29,571 nucleotides of DNA from Rhodanobacteraceae bacterium (GTDB taxonomy: Bacteria; Pseudomonadota; Gammaproteobacteria; Xanthomonadales; Rhodanobacteraceae), in contig JAICHS010000004.1 of NCBI GenBank assembly GCA_025924775.1, positions 1 through 29,571 of the forward strand, written 5' to 3'. The translations under genes were made by a program, and so were the position numbers. Position 1 is the first letter of the stretch. Every line of letters starts with the position of its first letter. Shown here piece by piece: positions 10,146 to 17,744 of the stretch. The notes under the pieces were generated by a model. That model did no database searches. It saw only the letters and a program-made list of their open reading frames with translations, and was not told the origin of the DNA.

Positions 10146-10251
10146 ACGGAAAGTTCACGCCACCTGCGGCAGGCTGACACCAGCGCGCGATGCAACTTTT
10201 CCAACGCGCCACGATCACAAGGAACAGGCAAGACAAAAACAACCCACAACC

Positions 10252-10292
10252 GGCGCCAACGGTGGCGCCAGATCCGGGAATGGCCCCGGGTC
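10252..10292 (+). promoter_or_regulatory. Two tandem hairpins in the hpf leader
   Basis: Hairpin 1 (10252-10269) pairs GGCGCCA with TGGCGCC around ACGG. Hairpin 2 (10271-10292) pairs GATCCGGG with CCCGGGTC (one wobble) around AATGGC. They lie between rpoN and hpf, ending 28 bases before the hpf start. Without a T-tract they are not clear terminators; they may stabilise or process the hpf message or separate it from rpoN. Confidence 0.45.
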
Positions 10293-10320
10293 TCCACACC
10301 TCCAAGCACAGGAGTCAACC

Positions 10321-10641
10321 ATGCAAACCCAGGTCAGCGGTCACCAGATCGAAATCACCCCGGCCCTGCGTGACAAGATCGACGCGCGCGGTGAACGCCT
10401 GCTGCGTCGCTTCGACAATGTGACTTCGCTCAACGTGGTGCTGGAGGTGGAAAAGAACCGTTTGGCCAACCGCGCCGAAGCCACGCTTGCGACGGGTGGC
10501 GCGATCCTGCACGCGGATGCGGTGCACCAGGACATGTACGCGGCCATCGATGCGCTGTTCGACAAGCTGGCCGCGCAGGTGCGCAGGCACAAGGACAAGA
10601 AGGCGACGCACGATCGCGACGATATCCGCAACCTGGCATAA
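10321..10641 (+). CDS. hpf: Ribosome hibernation-promoting factor, short form
   Basis: This 106-aa protein of the HPF/RaiA (YfiA) family binds the 30S subunit near the A and P sites in stationary phase and promotes or stabilises inactive ribosomes. The beta-alpha-beta-beta-beta-alpha fold is readable: QTQVSGHQIEITPALRDKIDARGERLLRRFDNVTSLNVVLEVEKN, then RAEATLATGGAILHADAVHQDMYAAIDALFDKLAAQVRRHKDKK, with the conserved DMYAAID stretch. The length indicates the short form, lacking the dimerising C-terminal domain of long HPF. An AGGAG Shine-Dalgarno (CAGGAGTCAACC) sits just before ATG 10321. Its place after rpoN is conserved. In most relatives ptsN comes next; here it does not. Confidence 0.94.
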   Translation: MQTQVSGHQIEITPALRDKIDARGERLLRRFDNVTSLNVVLEVEKNRLANRAEATLATGGAILHADAVHQDMYAAIDALFDKLAAQVRRHKDKKATHDRDDIRNLA

Positions 10642-10646
10642 CTCGT

Positions 10647-10741
10647 GCGATCGTCCCTGATCGCGGCTCCGACAAGTGTTGCCGAAATCGTCTGGATCGA
10701 GGAGCCACATAGACCACCCCGGCCGTCCATGGCCTGACTTT
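10647..10741. repeat. Two-hairpin intergenic element, copy 2
   Basis: Hairpin A (10647-10664) pairs GCGATC with GATCGC around GTCCCT. Hairpin B (10721-10734) pairs GGCC with GGCC around GTCCAT and is followed by TGACTTT (10735-10741). The layout, the 74-base offset between hairpins and the orientation are the same as in the copy at 8480-8574, while the interior is unrelated. It starts five bases after the hpf stop. Confidence 0.7.
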
Positions 10742-10833
10742 TCGCCAAGCTGTCCTCCTTTCGCCAACGGTTTCGTCGTTGGGCGAGAGGCCGGTGCCGA
10801 CACAACCGCGCACCGACACTGGCACAATGTTCT

Positions 10834-10856
10834 CCGCCCGCGATCCTTGCGGGCGG
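10834..10856 (+). promoter_or_regulatory. Strong hairpin over the hprK ribosome-binding region
   Basis: CCGCCCGC (10834-10841) and GCGGGCGG (10849-10856) form a perfect 8-bp GC stem around GATCCTT. The 3' arm runs into GGGGA, the only plausible Shine-Dalgarno for the GTG at 10866. Folding would hide the ribosome-binding site, so translation of hprK may be structurally controlled. Coupling to an upstream frame is not available, because hpf ends 224 bp earlier. Confidence 0.5.
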
Positions 10857-10865
10857 GGACGAGAA

Positions 10866-11810
10866 GTGAACCGACTCAGCGCCAGCGAACTGTTCGAAGA
10901 CATCAAGGAACGCATGGCCCTGCGCTGGGTCGCGGGCCAGTCGGGTGCCGACCGCATGCTGCAGGCCGGCGGTCCGGGCCAACGACGGCCGTCCGAAATC
11001 GGCTACCTCAACATCATCTATCCCAACAAGCTGCAGATCGTCGGCGGTGAGGAACTCAACTACCTCGACGGCCTCGATTCGCGCCAACGTTGGGAAACCG
11101 TGCAGAAGATCTTCGCCCAGCAGCCGGTCGCGCTGATCGTCACCAAGGACCAGGCGGTGCCCGCGGACCTGCGCGAGGCCGCCGAGGAAACCAACACGCC
11201 GCTGTGGGTCAGCGCACGCCGTGGCCACGACATCCTGACCTTCCTGCAGTACAAGCTCGCGCGCGCGCTGGCGCCGCAGGTGACGCTGCACGGCGTGTTC
11301 ATGGAGGTGCATTCCATCGGCGTGCTGATTACCGGCACGCCCGGCAGCGGCAAAAGCGAGCTCGCGCTGGAACTGATCACGCGCGGCCATCGGCTGGTGG
11401 CCGACGACGCGCCCGAGTTCACCTTGATCGCGCCGGACGTGCTGGATGGCGCGTGCCCGGAAATCCTGCGTGACCTGCTGGAAGTACGCGGACTCGGCGT
11501 GCTCAACGTGCGCGAGATGTTCGGCCACACCGCGGTCAAGCGCTCCAAGTACCTGCGCCTGATCGTGCACCTGCGCCCCGCCGGCAACGAACCCGAGGAC
11601 GCGATGGTGCGCCTGACCGGCGACGTCGGCGTGCACGAGGTGCTGGACGTGAAGATTCCGCAGATCACCCTGCCCGTCGCGCCGGGCCGCAACCTCGCGG
11701 TGCTGGTCGAAGCCGCGGTGCGCAGCCACATGCTGAAATCGCAGGGCATCGACCAGGCCCGCATTTTCATGGACCGCCAGGCCGCACGCCTGCAACGCCA
11801 ACCGGGGTAA
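10866..11810 (+). CDS. hprK: HPr kinase/phosphorylase
   Basis: HprK phosphorylates HPr on Ser46 with ATP or pyrophosphate and also removes that phosphate. The 314-aa protein has the N-terminal domain (about 1-130) and a P-loop catalytic domain with HGVFMEVHSIGVLITGTPGSGKS (Walker A 157-164). It has ADDAPEFT (179-186) and the HprK signature EVRGLGVLNVREMFG (206-220). The C-terminal loop PVAPGRNLAVLVEAAVR is also typical. I chose GTG 10866 because the family N-terminus (VNRLSASELFEDIKERMALRW) begins there; the longer open frame lacks similarity. Its substrate is encoded 1.5 kb downstream, and that HPr keeps Ser46, so the pair should be functional. No sugar-specific EIIB or EIIC gene is in the window. 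This indicates a regulatory rather than transport role, as proposed for HprK-containing proteobacteria. Confidence 0.95.
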   Translation: MNRLSASELFEDIKERMALRWVAGQSGADRMLQAGGPGQRRPSEIGYLNIIYPNKLQIVGGEELNYLDGLDSRQRWETVQKIFAQQPVALIVTKDQAVPADLREAAEETNTPLWVSARRGHDILTFLQYKLARALAPQVTLHGVFMEVHSIGVLITGTPGSGKSELALELITRGHRLVADDAPEFTLIAPDVLDGACPEILRDLLEVRGLGVLNVREMFGHTAVKRSKYLRLIVHLRPAGNEPEDAMVRLTGDVGVHEVLDVKIPQITLPVAPGRNLAVLVEAAVRSHMLKSQGIDQARIFMDRQAARLQRQPG

Positions 11811-11815
11811 CCGCC

Positions 11816-12697
11816 ATGCCGACCGAAAACACTTCGCCAGAACGCCCGCGCGTGGTGGTACTGACCGGCCTGTCCGGCGCCGGCAAGACCGTCGCCCTGC
11901 GCGCCTTCGAGGATCTCGGCTTCTATTGCGTGGACAACCTGCCGACTGGCCTGCTGCCCTCGCTGTATCGGGCGCTGACCGACGCCGGTCGCGAACCGCC
12001 GCGCGGCGTCGCGGTGGGCGTGGACGTGCGCAGCCGCGGCGACCTGGAACGCCTGCCCGAAGCGCTGTCGCGCCTGGCCGAGGCCGGCGCGGACGCCGAG
12101 CTGGTGTTCCTGGAATCCAGCGACGCGGTGCTGCTGAAGCGCTACGCCAGCAGTCGCCGTCGCCATCCGCTGTCGGAAGACGGCCGCTCGCTGGTGGACG
12201 CGATTGCCGAGGAACGCCGCCGCCTGCGCCCCCTGCTGGCCATCGCCAACCGCTCGATCGATACCAGTGACAGCAACGTGCACCAGTTGCGGCGGCGGAT
12301 CGCGACCGACTTCGGGGCCTCGTCCGGCGCCCTTACCCTGATGTTCGAATCGTTCGCCTACGGCCGTGGGTTGCCACCGGATTGCGATTTCGTGTTCGAT
12401 GCACGTTGCCTGCCGAACCCGCACTGGGACCCGCTTTTGCGGCCATTTTCCGGCAAGGACGCGCCCGTCCGCGAGTTTCTGGATGCCCAGGGCCTCGTAG
12501 TACAATACCTAGCTGACGTCCGACGTTTCCTGGATGCCTGGTTGCCGCGTTTTGAAAGTGAAGACAAGGGTTACCTGACGGTCGCCATCGGCTGTACCGG
12601 CGGTCGCCATCGCTCGGTTTACCTGGCCGAGCGCCTTGCCGAACACTATCGGGCGAGCCGTGACCAGGTGCTCACTTTCCACCGCGAACTCGAGTAA
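11816..12697 (+). CDS. rapZ: RapZ (YvcJ/YhbJ) family nucleotide-binding protein
   Basis: RapZ proteins bind nucleotides. In enteric bacteria RapZ senses glucosamine-6-phosphate and guides RNase E to the sRNA GlmZ. Outside enterics the partner RNAs are not known, so the exact role here is open. The 293-aa protein has Walker A GLSGAGKT (18-25), the conserved AFEDLGFYCVDNLP, a second acidic motif in GVAVGVDVRSRGD, and the C-terminal signature GCTGGRHRSVYLAERLAEH (from about 259). The ATG at 11816 lies three bases after the hprK stop codon, so the two are co-translated. The hprK-rapZ-EIIA-ptsH-ptsI order links it to the phosphotransferase regulatory circuit. Confidence 0.93.
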   Translation: MPTENTSPERPRVVVLTGLSGAGKTVALRAFEDLGFYCVDNLPTGLLPSLYRALTDAGREPPRGVAVGVDVRSRGDLERLPEALSRLAEAGADAELVFLESSDAVLLKRYASSRRRHPLSEDGRSLVDAIAEERRRLRPLLAIANRSIDTSDSNVHQLRRRIATDFGASSGALTLMFESFAYGRGLPPDCDFVFDARCLPNPHWDPLLRPFSGKDAPVREFLDAQGLVVQYLADVRRFLDAWLPRFESEDKGYLTVAIGCTGGRHRSVYLAERLAEHYRASRDQVLTFHRELE

Positions 12698-12758
12698 CCG
12701 GCTGCAGCGATTGGACTGAATCTTGCAGGTACCCACAAGTCCTTCGCCCAGCCTTGCC

Positions 12759-13190
12759 ATGAATACGGCCACCGCTATCCAACACGCCGACCCGACCCCG
12801 GCCGGCATCCTGTTGCTGACCCACGAGGAGATCGGCCGCGCACTGATCGCCGCCGCACAGCACGTGATGCCGCGCCTGCCTTGCCAGCTCGACACGCTGG
12901 AAGTCGGCGCCAACGACGACCCGTCAGCCTCCCTGCCCGCCGCCGCACGCGCCGCACGCGCACTCGACCACGGCGGTGGCGTGCTGGTGCTGTCCGACCT
13001 GTACGGGTCAACGCCGTGCAACATCGCCAACAAGCTGGCAGGCTTGGGTGTCCGCGCACGTTGCGTGTCGGGCCTGAACCTGCCGATGCTGCTGCGGGTG
13101 CTCAACTACCCCGACAAGCCGCTGGACGAGCTGGCTGAAGTCGCCGCCAGCGGCGGGCGCGGCGGCATCTGCATCGACCGGGCCGTCTGA
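12759..13190 (+). CDS. PTS mannose-type EIIA domain protein
   Basis: This 143-aa single-domain EIIA of the mannose (PTS-EIIA-Man) family accepts phosphate from HPr-His15. The fold's start GILLLTHEEIGRALIAAA places the predicted phosphohistidine at His22, in the LTH context seen in E. coli ManX (His10). Later motifs GVLVLSDLYGSTPCNIANKL and GLNLPMLLRVLNY match the DLxGGTP and NLP(M/L) blocks. I chose ATG 12759; a TTG at 12723 would add 12 unrelated residues and cannot be fully excluded. No EIIB, EIIC or EIID partner is nearby, so it probably has a regulatory role in the HPr/EI chain rather than sugar import. It lies 61 bp after rapZ and 98 bp before ptsH, with a hairpin in the second gap. Confidence 0.9.
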   Translation: MNTATAIQHADPTPAGILLLTHEEIGRALIAAAQHVMPRLPCQLDTLEVGANDDPSASLPAAARAARALDHGGGVLVLSDLYGSTPCNIANKLAGLGVRARCVSGLNLPMLLRVLNYPDKPLDELAEVAASGGRGGICIDRAV

Positions 13191-13212
13191 CCCTCCCGAA
13201 AGCCCTTCGCGC

Positions 13213-13245
13213 AACGCGTCGTCCGGGATTCCGCGGACGCGTTTT
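13213..13245 (+). terminator. Candidate attenuator or terminator before ptsH
   Basis: AACGCGTC (13213-13220) pairs with GACGCGTT (13236-13243) in a perfect 8-bp stem around a 15-base loop, and TTTT (13242-13245) follows. An alternative inner pairing of GTCCG with CGGAC is also possible. It lies between the EIIA and HPr genes. The T-run is short, so partial termination that lowers HPr/EI expression is more likely than a full stop. Confidence 0.45.
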
Positions 13246-13288
13246 GGTACCGTAGTGTCAGGCAAACACGGCGCGCGGACTCCGCTCC

Positions 13289-13558
13289 ATGGTCGAACAG
13301 CAAATCGTGGTCAGCAACAAGCTGGGGCTGCACGCACGCGCGTCAGCCAAGCTGGTGCAGTTGGTGCAGGATTTCAAATCCACCGTCTGGCTGATCAGCG
13401 CGGGCCGCGAGGTAAACGCCAAAAGCATCATGGGCGTGATGATGCTGGCCGCCGGCATCGGCACGCCATTGACCCTGCGCGCCGAAGGCCCGGATGAATC
13501 GCAGGCGCTGGATGCGGTGGCTGCGCTGTTCGAGCGCAAATTCGACGAGGGCGCATGA
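13289..13558 (+). CDS. ptsH: HPr phosphocarrier protein
   Basis: HPr relays phosphate from enzyme I to EIIA proteins and, when HprK is present, is a signalling protein. The 89-aa product keeps both control residues at canonical positions: His15 in NKLGLHARAS (EI-dependent site) and Ser46 in NAKSIMGVMML (HprK site). The pattern AAGIGTPLTLRAEGPDESQALDAVAALFERKF completes the fold. With hprK upstream and ptsI overlapping its stop, it sits inside a complete set for dual phosphorylation. The ATG at 13289 has no strong Shine-Dalgarno but is the only sensible start. The stop overlaps the ptsI ATG by four bases (ATGA), so HPr and EI are made together. Confidence 0.96.
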   Translation: MVEQQIVVSNKLGLHARASAKLVQLVQDFKSTVWLISAGREVNAKSIMGVMMLAAGIGTPLTLRAEGPDESQALDAVAALFERKFDEGA

Positions 13559-15291
13559 GGCGCGTCCTGACCGGCAACCCAGCGGCGCCGGGCATGGCGC
13601 TGGGGCGCGTGCGCCTGGAACAACCGGCACGCTTCAGCATCGACAACACGCCGCTGCCCGACGCCGAGGTCGAGGCCGAAGTCGCCCGGCTCGAAGGGGC
13701 GTTCACGCTGGCGCGCGAAGACATGGCCGAGCTGCGCCGCAAGCTGCACGGCGCGTTGGCACGCGAAGTCGGTGAGTTCATCGATGCGCACGCGCAACTG
13801 CTGGATGACCCCGAACTGATCGCGAGCCTGCGCGCGATGATCCGCAAGGGCCACTACCGCGCCTCCGCCGCCCTGAAGGCGCAGCGCGACCGACTGGTGG
13901 CGGTGTTCGACGACATGGACGACCCCTACCTGCGCAGCCGCGGCGAAGACGTGGGCCACGTGATCGCTCGCGTGCAGAGTGCGCTGGCGCGGCAGACCAG
14001 CAGCGAGGAAAAGAAGCTGGCGACGCGCGTGGGCGAGATCCTGGTCACCGAAAGCGTCGCGCCCGGCGAACTTGCGCACCTGTCCAGCCACGGCATCCTC
14101 GCCGTGGTCGCAGGTTCGGGCAGCTCCTATTCGCACAGCGCGATCCTGGCACGCAGTCTGCACCTGCCGATGCTGGTCAACGTCGAGCGGGTCCTGGAAG
14201 ACCTGCGCGATGGCGATCTCGCGCTGGTCGACGGCGTGCGCGGCGAAGTGGTGGTGCATCCCGCCGCCCAGGATCTTGCGCAATACCGCACCTGGCAGCG
14301 GGACAGCTTGCGCGAAGGCCAGCGCCTGGCCCAGCTCGCGGGCGCGGAAACGTACACCCGCGACGGCCACAAGCTGCGGCTGTTTGCCAACGCGGAACGC
14401 CCGGAGGACATCGAGCGGGCGCGCGGCCTTGGCGTCGCCGGCATCGGCCTGTACCGCACTGAATTCCTGTTCCTGGCGCACGACGGCCTGCCCAGCGAAG
14501 ACGACCAGTTTGCGGCGTACCGCGACGTGGTCCTGGGCGCAGGCGGGCTGCCGGTGACCCTGCGCACCCTGGACCTGGGCGCGGACAAGGCCGACGGCTC
14601 GGGCCTGGTGATGGCGTCGGAACCCAATCCCGCGCTGGGCGTGCGCGGCGTGCGCCTGTCGCTGCGCCAACTCGACGTATTCGTCACGCAGCTGCGCGCG
14701 ATCCTGCGCGCCAGTTGTTACGGCCCGGTACGCATCCTGGTGCCGATGGTGACCGACGCGGCCGAACTGGTCGAAGTCCGGCGCCTGGTCGAGGCTTGCG
14801 CGCGCGACCTGCGCACTGCCGGGCACGAAATTCCCGACCAGTTCGAAATCGGCGCGATGGTGGAAGTGCCGGCCGCCGCGCTCAACGTGCGGGCGTTGCT
14901 GGAAGTTGCCGATTTCCTGGCCATCGGCAGCAACGACCTGACCCAGTACGTGCTGGCCGCCGACCGCAACAACGACCAGCTGGGCACGCTGTACCAGCCG
15001 GCGCATCCCGCCGTCCTGCGCCTGCTGGCATGGGTGATCGGGCGCGCCCGCATCGCGCGCAAGCCGGTGTGCCTGTGCGGCGAGATCGCGGGCGACCCCA
15101 CGTTCGCGGCGGTGTTGATCGCCCTCGGGCTGGAGGATTTCAGCATGTTGCCCGACCGCATCCTTGCGCAGCGCGACGCGTTGTCACGCTGTGACCGCGG
15201 TGCCTTGCGCGCCCTGGCACCCCGTCTGTTGCGTGCCCCCGACCACGCCACCATCGTCAAGTTGCTGGAAGGTGCCCAGTCCGGCAAGTGA
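13555..15291 (+). CDS. ptsI: Phosphoenolpyruvate-protein phosphotransferase (enzyme I)
   Basis: EI autophosphorylates with PEP and passes phosphate to HPr-His15. The 578-aa protein has the expected order: an HPr-binding helical domain, then the phosphohistidine domain with catalytic His194 in GSSYSHSAILARSLHLPMLVN (E. coli His189), then the PEP-binding TIM barrel. In the barrel are GIGLYRTEFLFL, TLRTLDLGADK, NPALGVRGVRLSL, EIGAMVEVPAAAL, FLAIGSNDLTQYVLAADRNN and the catalytic cysteine motif KPVCLCGEIAGDP. The loop before the active histidine reads GSGSS rather than the commoner GGRT or GGxT, a mild variation. Length and domain order are standard. It is the last gene of the cluster; the magnesium transporter mgtE that I recall following ptsI in xanthomonads is not here. 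Confidence 0.96.
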   Translation: MRRVLTGNPAAPGMALGRVRLEQPARFSIDNTPLPDAEVEAEVARLEGAFTLAREDMAELRRKLHGALAREVGEFIDAHAQLLDDPELIASLRAMIRKGHYRASAALKAQRDRLVAVFDDMDDPYLRSRGEDVGHVIARVQSALARQTSSEEKKLATRVGEILVTESVAPGELAHLSSHGILAVVAGSGSSYSHSAILARSLHLPMLVNVERVLEDLRDGDLALVDGVRGEVVVHPAAQDLAQYRTWQRDSLREGQRLAQLAGAETYTRDGHKLRLFANAERPEDIERARGLGVAGIGLYRTEFLFLAHDGLPSEDDQFAAYRDVVLGAGGLPVTLRTLDLGADKADGSGLVMASEPNPALGVRGVRLSLRQLDVFVTQLRAILRASCYGPVRILVPMVTDAAELVEVRRLVEACARDLRTAGHEIPDQFEIGAMVEVPAAALNVRALLEVADFLAIGSNDLTQYVLAADRNNDQLGTLYQPAHPAVLRLLAWVIGRARIARKPVCLCGEIAGDPTFAAVLIALGLEDFSMLPDRILAQRDALSRCDRGALRALAPRLLRAPDHATIVKLLEGAQSGK

Positions 15292-15367
15292 CCCCGGCGC
15301 CACGGACGCACGCGGTTCGCCACCGCGTCTATCATCGACGCAAACACCGACACCAGGGAGTTCCAGC

Positions 15368-16819
15368 ATGTCACGTCGATTGCTTTGCGCCGCGGTAACC
15401 GCGGTACTGACGGCACCCGCCGCGTTCGCCGCGGGCAACACCCATTTGACGATTTACGCCGCGGGTGCCGACGCGCTGTTTTCCGGCGGCGCCCAGGGCA
15501 CGCTGGACGCCGGCCACGCGCTGGTGCACGAGCAGCGGCCAATCGACGTTGCCGCGGGCAATCACACCATCCGGATCGGAGACCTGCCCGCGACGCTCGA
15601 CCCCGAAGCCATCGCGGTGAACTTCGGCGCGGGCCCCGCAACCCGCATACTGGGCCAGCGCGTGCTGCTGGCCAACGCCAGCACGGGCGGCGCGCTGGAC
15701 GGCGCGATCGGGCAAACCGTGCACGTGGTGACGACGGGAGGTCCGGACGGCGGGCTTCGCGGCACCCTGGTCGGAGCCTCGGACAGCGGGGTACTGGTCC
15801 GCACGGCGGACGGCAAGGTGCACCTGGTGCACCAGTACGCGTCGTTGACGCTGCCGGCGGATGCGGTATCCGGTGGCAGCAGCCTGTTGCTGGACGTCGA
15901 TGCCAAAGGCTCGGGCCAGCGCAACGCGCAGCTCACCTACACCACCTCGGGCTTGGGCTGGCGCGCGGCCTACACCGCGAAGCTGGCGGGCGGCACCCGC
16001 TGCCGGATGCAATTCAAGCCCCAGGCCAGCATCGCCAACCGCAGTGGCCGCGACTACACCACGGCCACGATCCAGCTGGTCGCAGGCCAGGTCAATCTGG
16101 GCAACCGCGGCGTACGCATGTACAGCATGGCCAAGGCACCCGCGCCGATGGCCGCGCAGGCCATGCCCGAGCAGGCATCACTCGGCGACTACCGCAGCTT
16201 TGCCCTGCCCGGCACGGTCAATCTGCCGAACGACACGGTCACGCTGACGCCGCTGTATCCCGAGCAGGACCTTGCCTGCCAGCGCGAATACGTGGTCGAG
16301 GATGGCGGCGCGGGTTTCCCGCCGCGCCCGAACCTCAACGACTACGGCGCGCAGGATTATCGCGATCGGGCGATCGCGAGCACGCTTGCGTTCACCGCCC
16401 CGGACAACCTGCCGGCCGGCACCTTGCGCGCCTGGACCACCGATCGCGATGGTGCGCCCGCGCTGTTGGGCGAAGGCGGCGTCGCCGACACGCCCAAGGG
16501 CCAACGTGTATCCGTCGAGCTGGGGCAAAGCTTCGACCTGCGCGCCAGCCGCGAGCGTACCGCGTTCCACGTCGACGCCAACGCACGCAACCTGAGCGAG
16601 GCCTACCGCATCACCCTGACCAACGGCGGCGATGCGGCGCGCACGGTGACCGTACGCGAGCACCCCAACCGCTGGCGCGAATGGACGCTCGCGACGTCCA
16701 GCCTGAAACCCGCGAAGCAGACGCCACAGTTGCTGGAATTCAAGGTGTCGGTACCGGCACACGCCAGCGCGACGCTCACCTATACGGTGAAGTACACATG
16801 GACGGCGCAGGACTCGTGA
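15368..16819 (+). CDS. Exported DUF4139 domain protein
   Basis: The product is a 483-aa protein with a clear signal peptide (MSRRLLCAAVTAVLTAPAAFA, cleavage near residue 21), so it is periplasmic or secreted. N-terminal residues NTHLTIYAAGADALFSG, RPIDVAAGNHTIRIGDLPATLDPEAIAVNF and RILGQRVLLANAS, then LTYTTSGLGWRAAYTAKL and the C-terminal ENP-like block VREHPNRWREWTLATSSLKPAKQTPQLLEFKVSVPAHASATLTYTVKYTW, are typical of DUF4139 proteins. Their function is not established. AGGGAG precedes the ATG by about nine bases. A TATCAT box at 15330-15335 may be its promoter. It follows ptsI by 76 bp but shares no obvious function with it. Confidence 0.8.
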   Translation: MSRRLLCAAVTAVLTAPAAFAAGNTHLTIYAAGADALFSGGAQGTLDAGHALVHEQRPIDVAAGNHTIRIGDLPATLDPEAIAVNFGAGPATRILGQRVLLANASTGGALDGAIGQTVHVVTTGGPDGGLRGTLVGASDSGVLVRTADGKVHLVHQYASLTLPADAVSGGSSLLLDVDAKGSGQRNAQLTYTTSGLGWRAAYTAKLAGGTRCRMQFKPQASIANRSGRDYTTATIQLVAGQVNLGNRGVRMYSMAKAPAPMAAQAMPEQASLGDYRSFALPGTVNLPNDTVTLTPLYPEQDLACQREYVVEDGGAGFPPRPNLNDYGAQDYRDRAIASTLAFTAPDNLPAGTLRAWTTDRDGAPALLGEGGVADTPKGQRVSVELGQSFDLRASRERTAFHVDANARNLSEAYRITLTNGGDAARTVTVREHPNRWREWTLATSSLKPAKQTPQLLEFKVSVPAHASATLTYTVKYTWTAQDS

Positions 16820-16866
16820 GCCGGGAATCGGGAAAAGCCTGAAACGCCGGGCGCTTCATGAAACCT

Positions 16867-16920
16867 CCTCCTTCTCCTCCAAGCGCTCCTTGCTTGGGGA
16901 GAGGTTGGGGTGAGGGGCCG
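16867..16920. repeat. REP-like intergenic hairpin before the enoyl-CoA isomerase gene
   Basis: CCAAGC (16879-16884) pairs with GCTTGG (16892-16897), and the stem extends imperfectly into the flanking CTTCTCC and GGAGAGG. The purine-rich tail GGTTGGGGTGAGGGG is the kind of string found in dispersed repeats of many xanthomonad and other gammaproteobacterial genomes. It fills most of the 147-bp gap after the DUF4139 gene. Confidence 0.5.
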
Positions 16921-16966
16921 GCGCCACGCCACGTCAAATCTTTCACGCAGCAGATCCGGAATCCCC

Positions 16967-17722
16967 ATGCTCGAACAAATCAGGCACGACCACGCCATCC
17001 TCGAACTGAAGCTCGCGCGCCCACCGGTCAACGCGCTCGATCCAGTGCTGGTCGGCACATTGAAACAGGCGATAGAGCAAGCGCCGCGCGACGGCGCGGC
17101 GGCACTGGTGTTATCGGGCTCAGCCGGTTTGTTTTCGGCCGGGCTCGATCTGCCCGCCCTGCTGCAGCTCGACCGCGCCGCAATGCGTGCGTTCTGGGGC
17201 GACTTCTTCGGCTTGTGCGCGGCCCTGGCACGCTGCCCGGTACCGGTCGCGGCAGCCGTCACCGGCCACAGCCCGGCCGGCGGCGCGGTGCTTGCACTGT
17301 TCTGCGACTACCGCGTGATGGCGCGCGGCGAATTCCGGATCGGCCTCAACGAAGTGCAGGTCGGCCTGAGCGTGCCCGATTGCATCCAGGCGGCCATGCG
17401 CAGGCTGGTCGGTCCCCGACGCGCCGAGCGCCTGCTGGTGGCGGGCGCCATGCTGGATGCCAACGCAGCCTTGGCCGCGGGACTGGTGGACGAGCTGACC
17501 GACGTCGGCCACGTCGTGACGCGCGCGCTGGCATGGCTGGAGTCGCTGCTGCAGTTGCCGCGCCAGGCGATGCTGGCGACCCGCGCGTTCGCGCGCGCCG
17601 ATCTCGCGCGCCTGTTCGACGATCCCGCATCGTTGCCGGTCGACGCTTTCCTCGACGGCTGGTTTGCGCCCGAAGCCCAAGCCACCCTGCGTGCCCTGGT
17701 GGAACGGCTGCGCAGCAAGTAG
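16967..17722 (+). CDS. Enoyl-CoA hydratase/isomerase, probably Delta3,Delta2-enoyl-CoA isomerase
   Basis: This is a 251-aa crotonase-fold enzyme acting on acyl-CoA in the cytoplasm. The oxyanion-hole segments are GLFSAGLDLPAL (55-65) and GHSPAGGAVLALFCDYRVM (100-118). Residues FRIGLNEVQVGLSVPD (123-138) match the Delta3,Delta2-enoyl-CoA isomerase (ECI1/DCI) pattern, with the single catalytic glutamate at Glu129. Ordinary hydratases carry two glutamates, so isomerase is the better guess, moving a double bond during unsaturated fatty acid oxidation. I chose ATG 16967 because the family start (LEQIRHDHAILELKL) begins there. The last 39 bases before the stop codon recur 6.8 kb downstream at 24491-24529, bracketing the accessory segment. 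Reading through the gene shows no damage. Confidence 0.85.
   Translation: MLEQIRHDHAILELKLARPPVNALDPVLVGTLKQAIEQAPRDGAAALVLSGSAGLFSAGLDLPALLQLDRAAMRAFWGDFFGLCAALARCPVPVAAAVTGHSPAGGAVLALFCDYRVMARGEFRIGLNEVQVGLSVPDCIQAAMRRLVGPRRAERLLVAGAMLDANAALAAGLVDELTDVGHVVTRALAWLESLLQLPRQAMLATRAFARADLARLFDDPASLPVDAFLDGWFAPEAQATLRALVERLRSK
17681..17719 (+). repeat. Left copy of a 39-bp direct repeat (3' end of the isomerase gene)
   Basis: These 39 bases encode the last 13 residues of the isomerase (ATLRALVERLRSK) and match 24491-24529 at 37 of 39 positions, in the same orientation. After the repeat the left copy has TAG at once, while the right copy has ACG then TAG. The two copies bracket about 6.8 kb that holds the AraC-to-G1-peptidase gene set. 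This is what integration at a gene's 3' end, or duplication by unequal recombination, leaves behind. Confidence 0.85.
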
Positions 17723-17744
17723 CCAAGCCAGGTCCAGGCTTCAT

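Noticed and set aside
10642..10865. Remnant of ptsN between hpf and hprK
   Set aside because: The gap is too short, and neither strand shows any EIIA-Ntr motif; it is filled by the two-hairpin element and the hprK leader.
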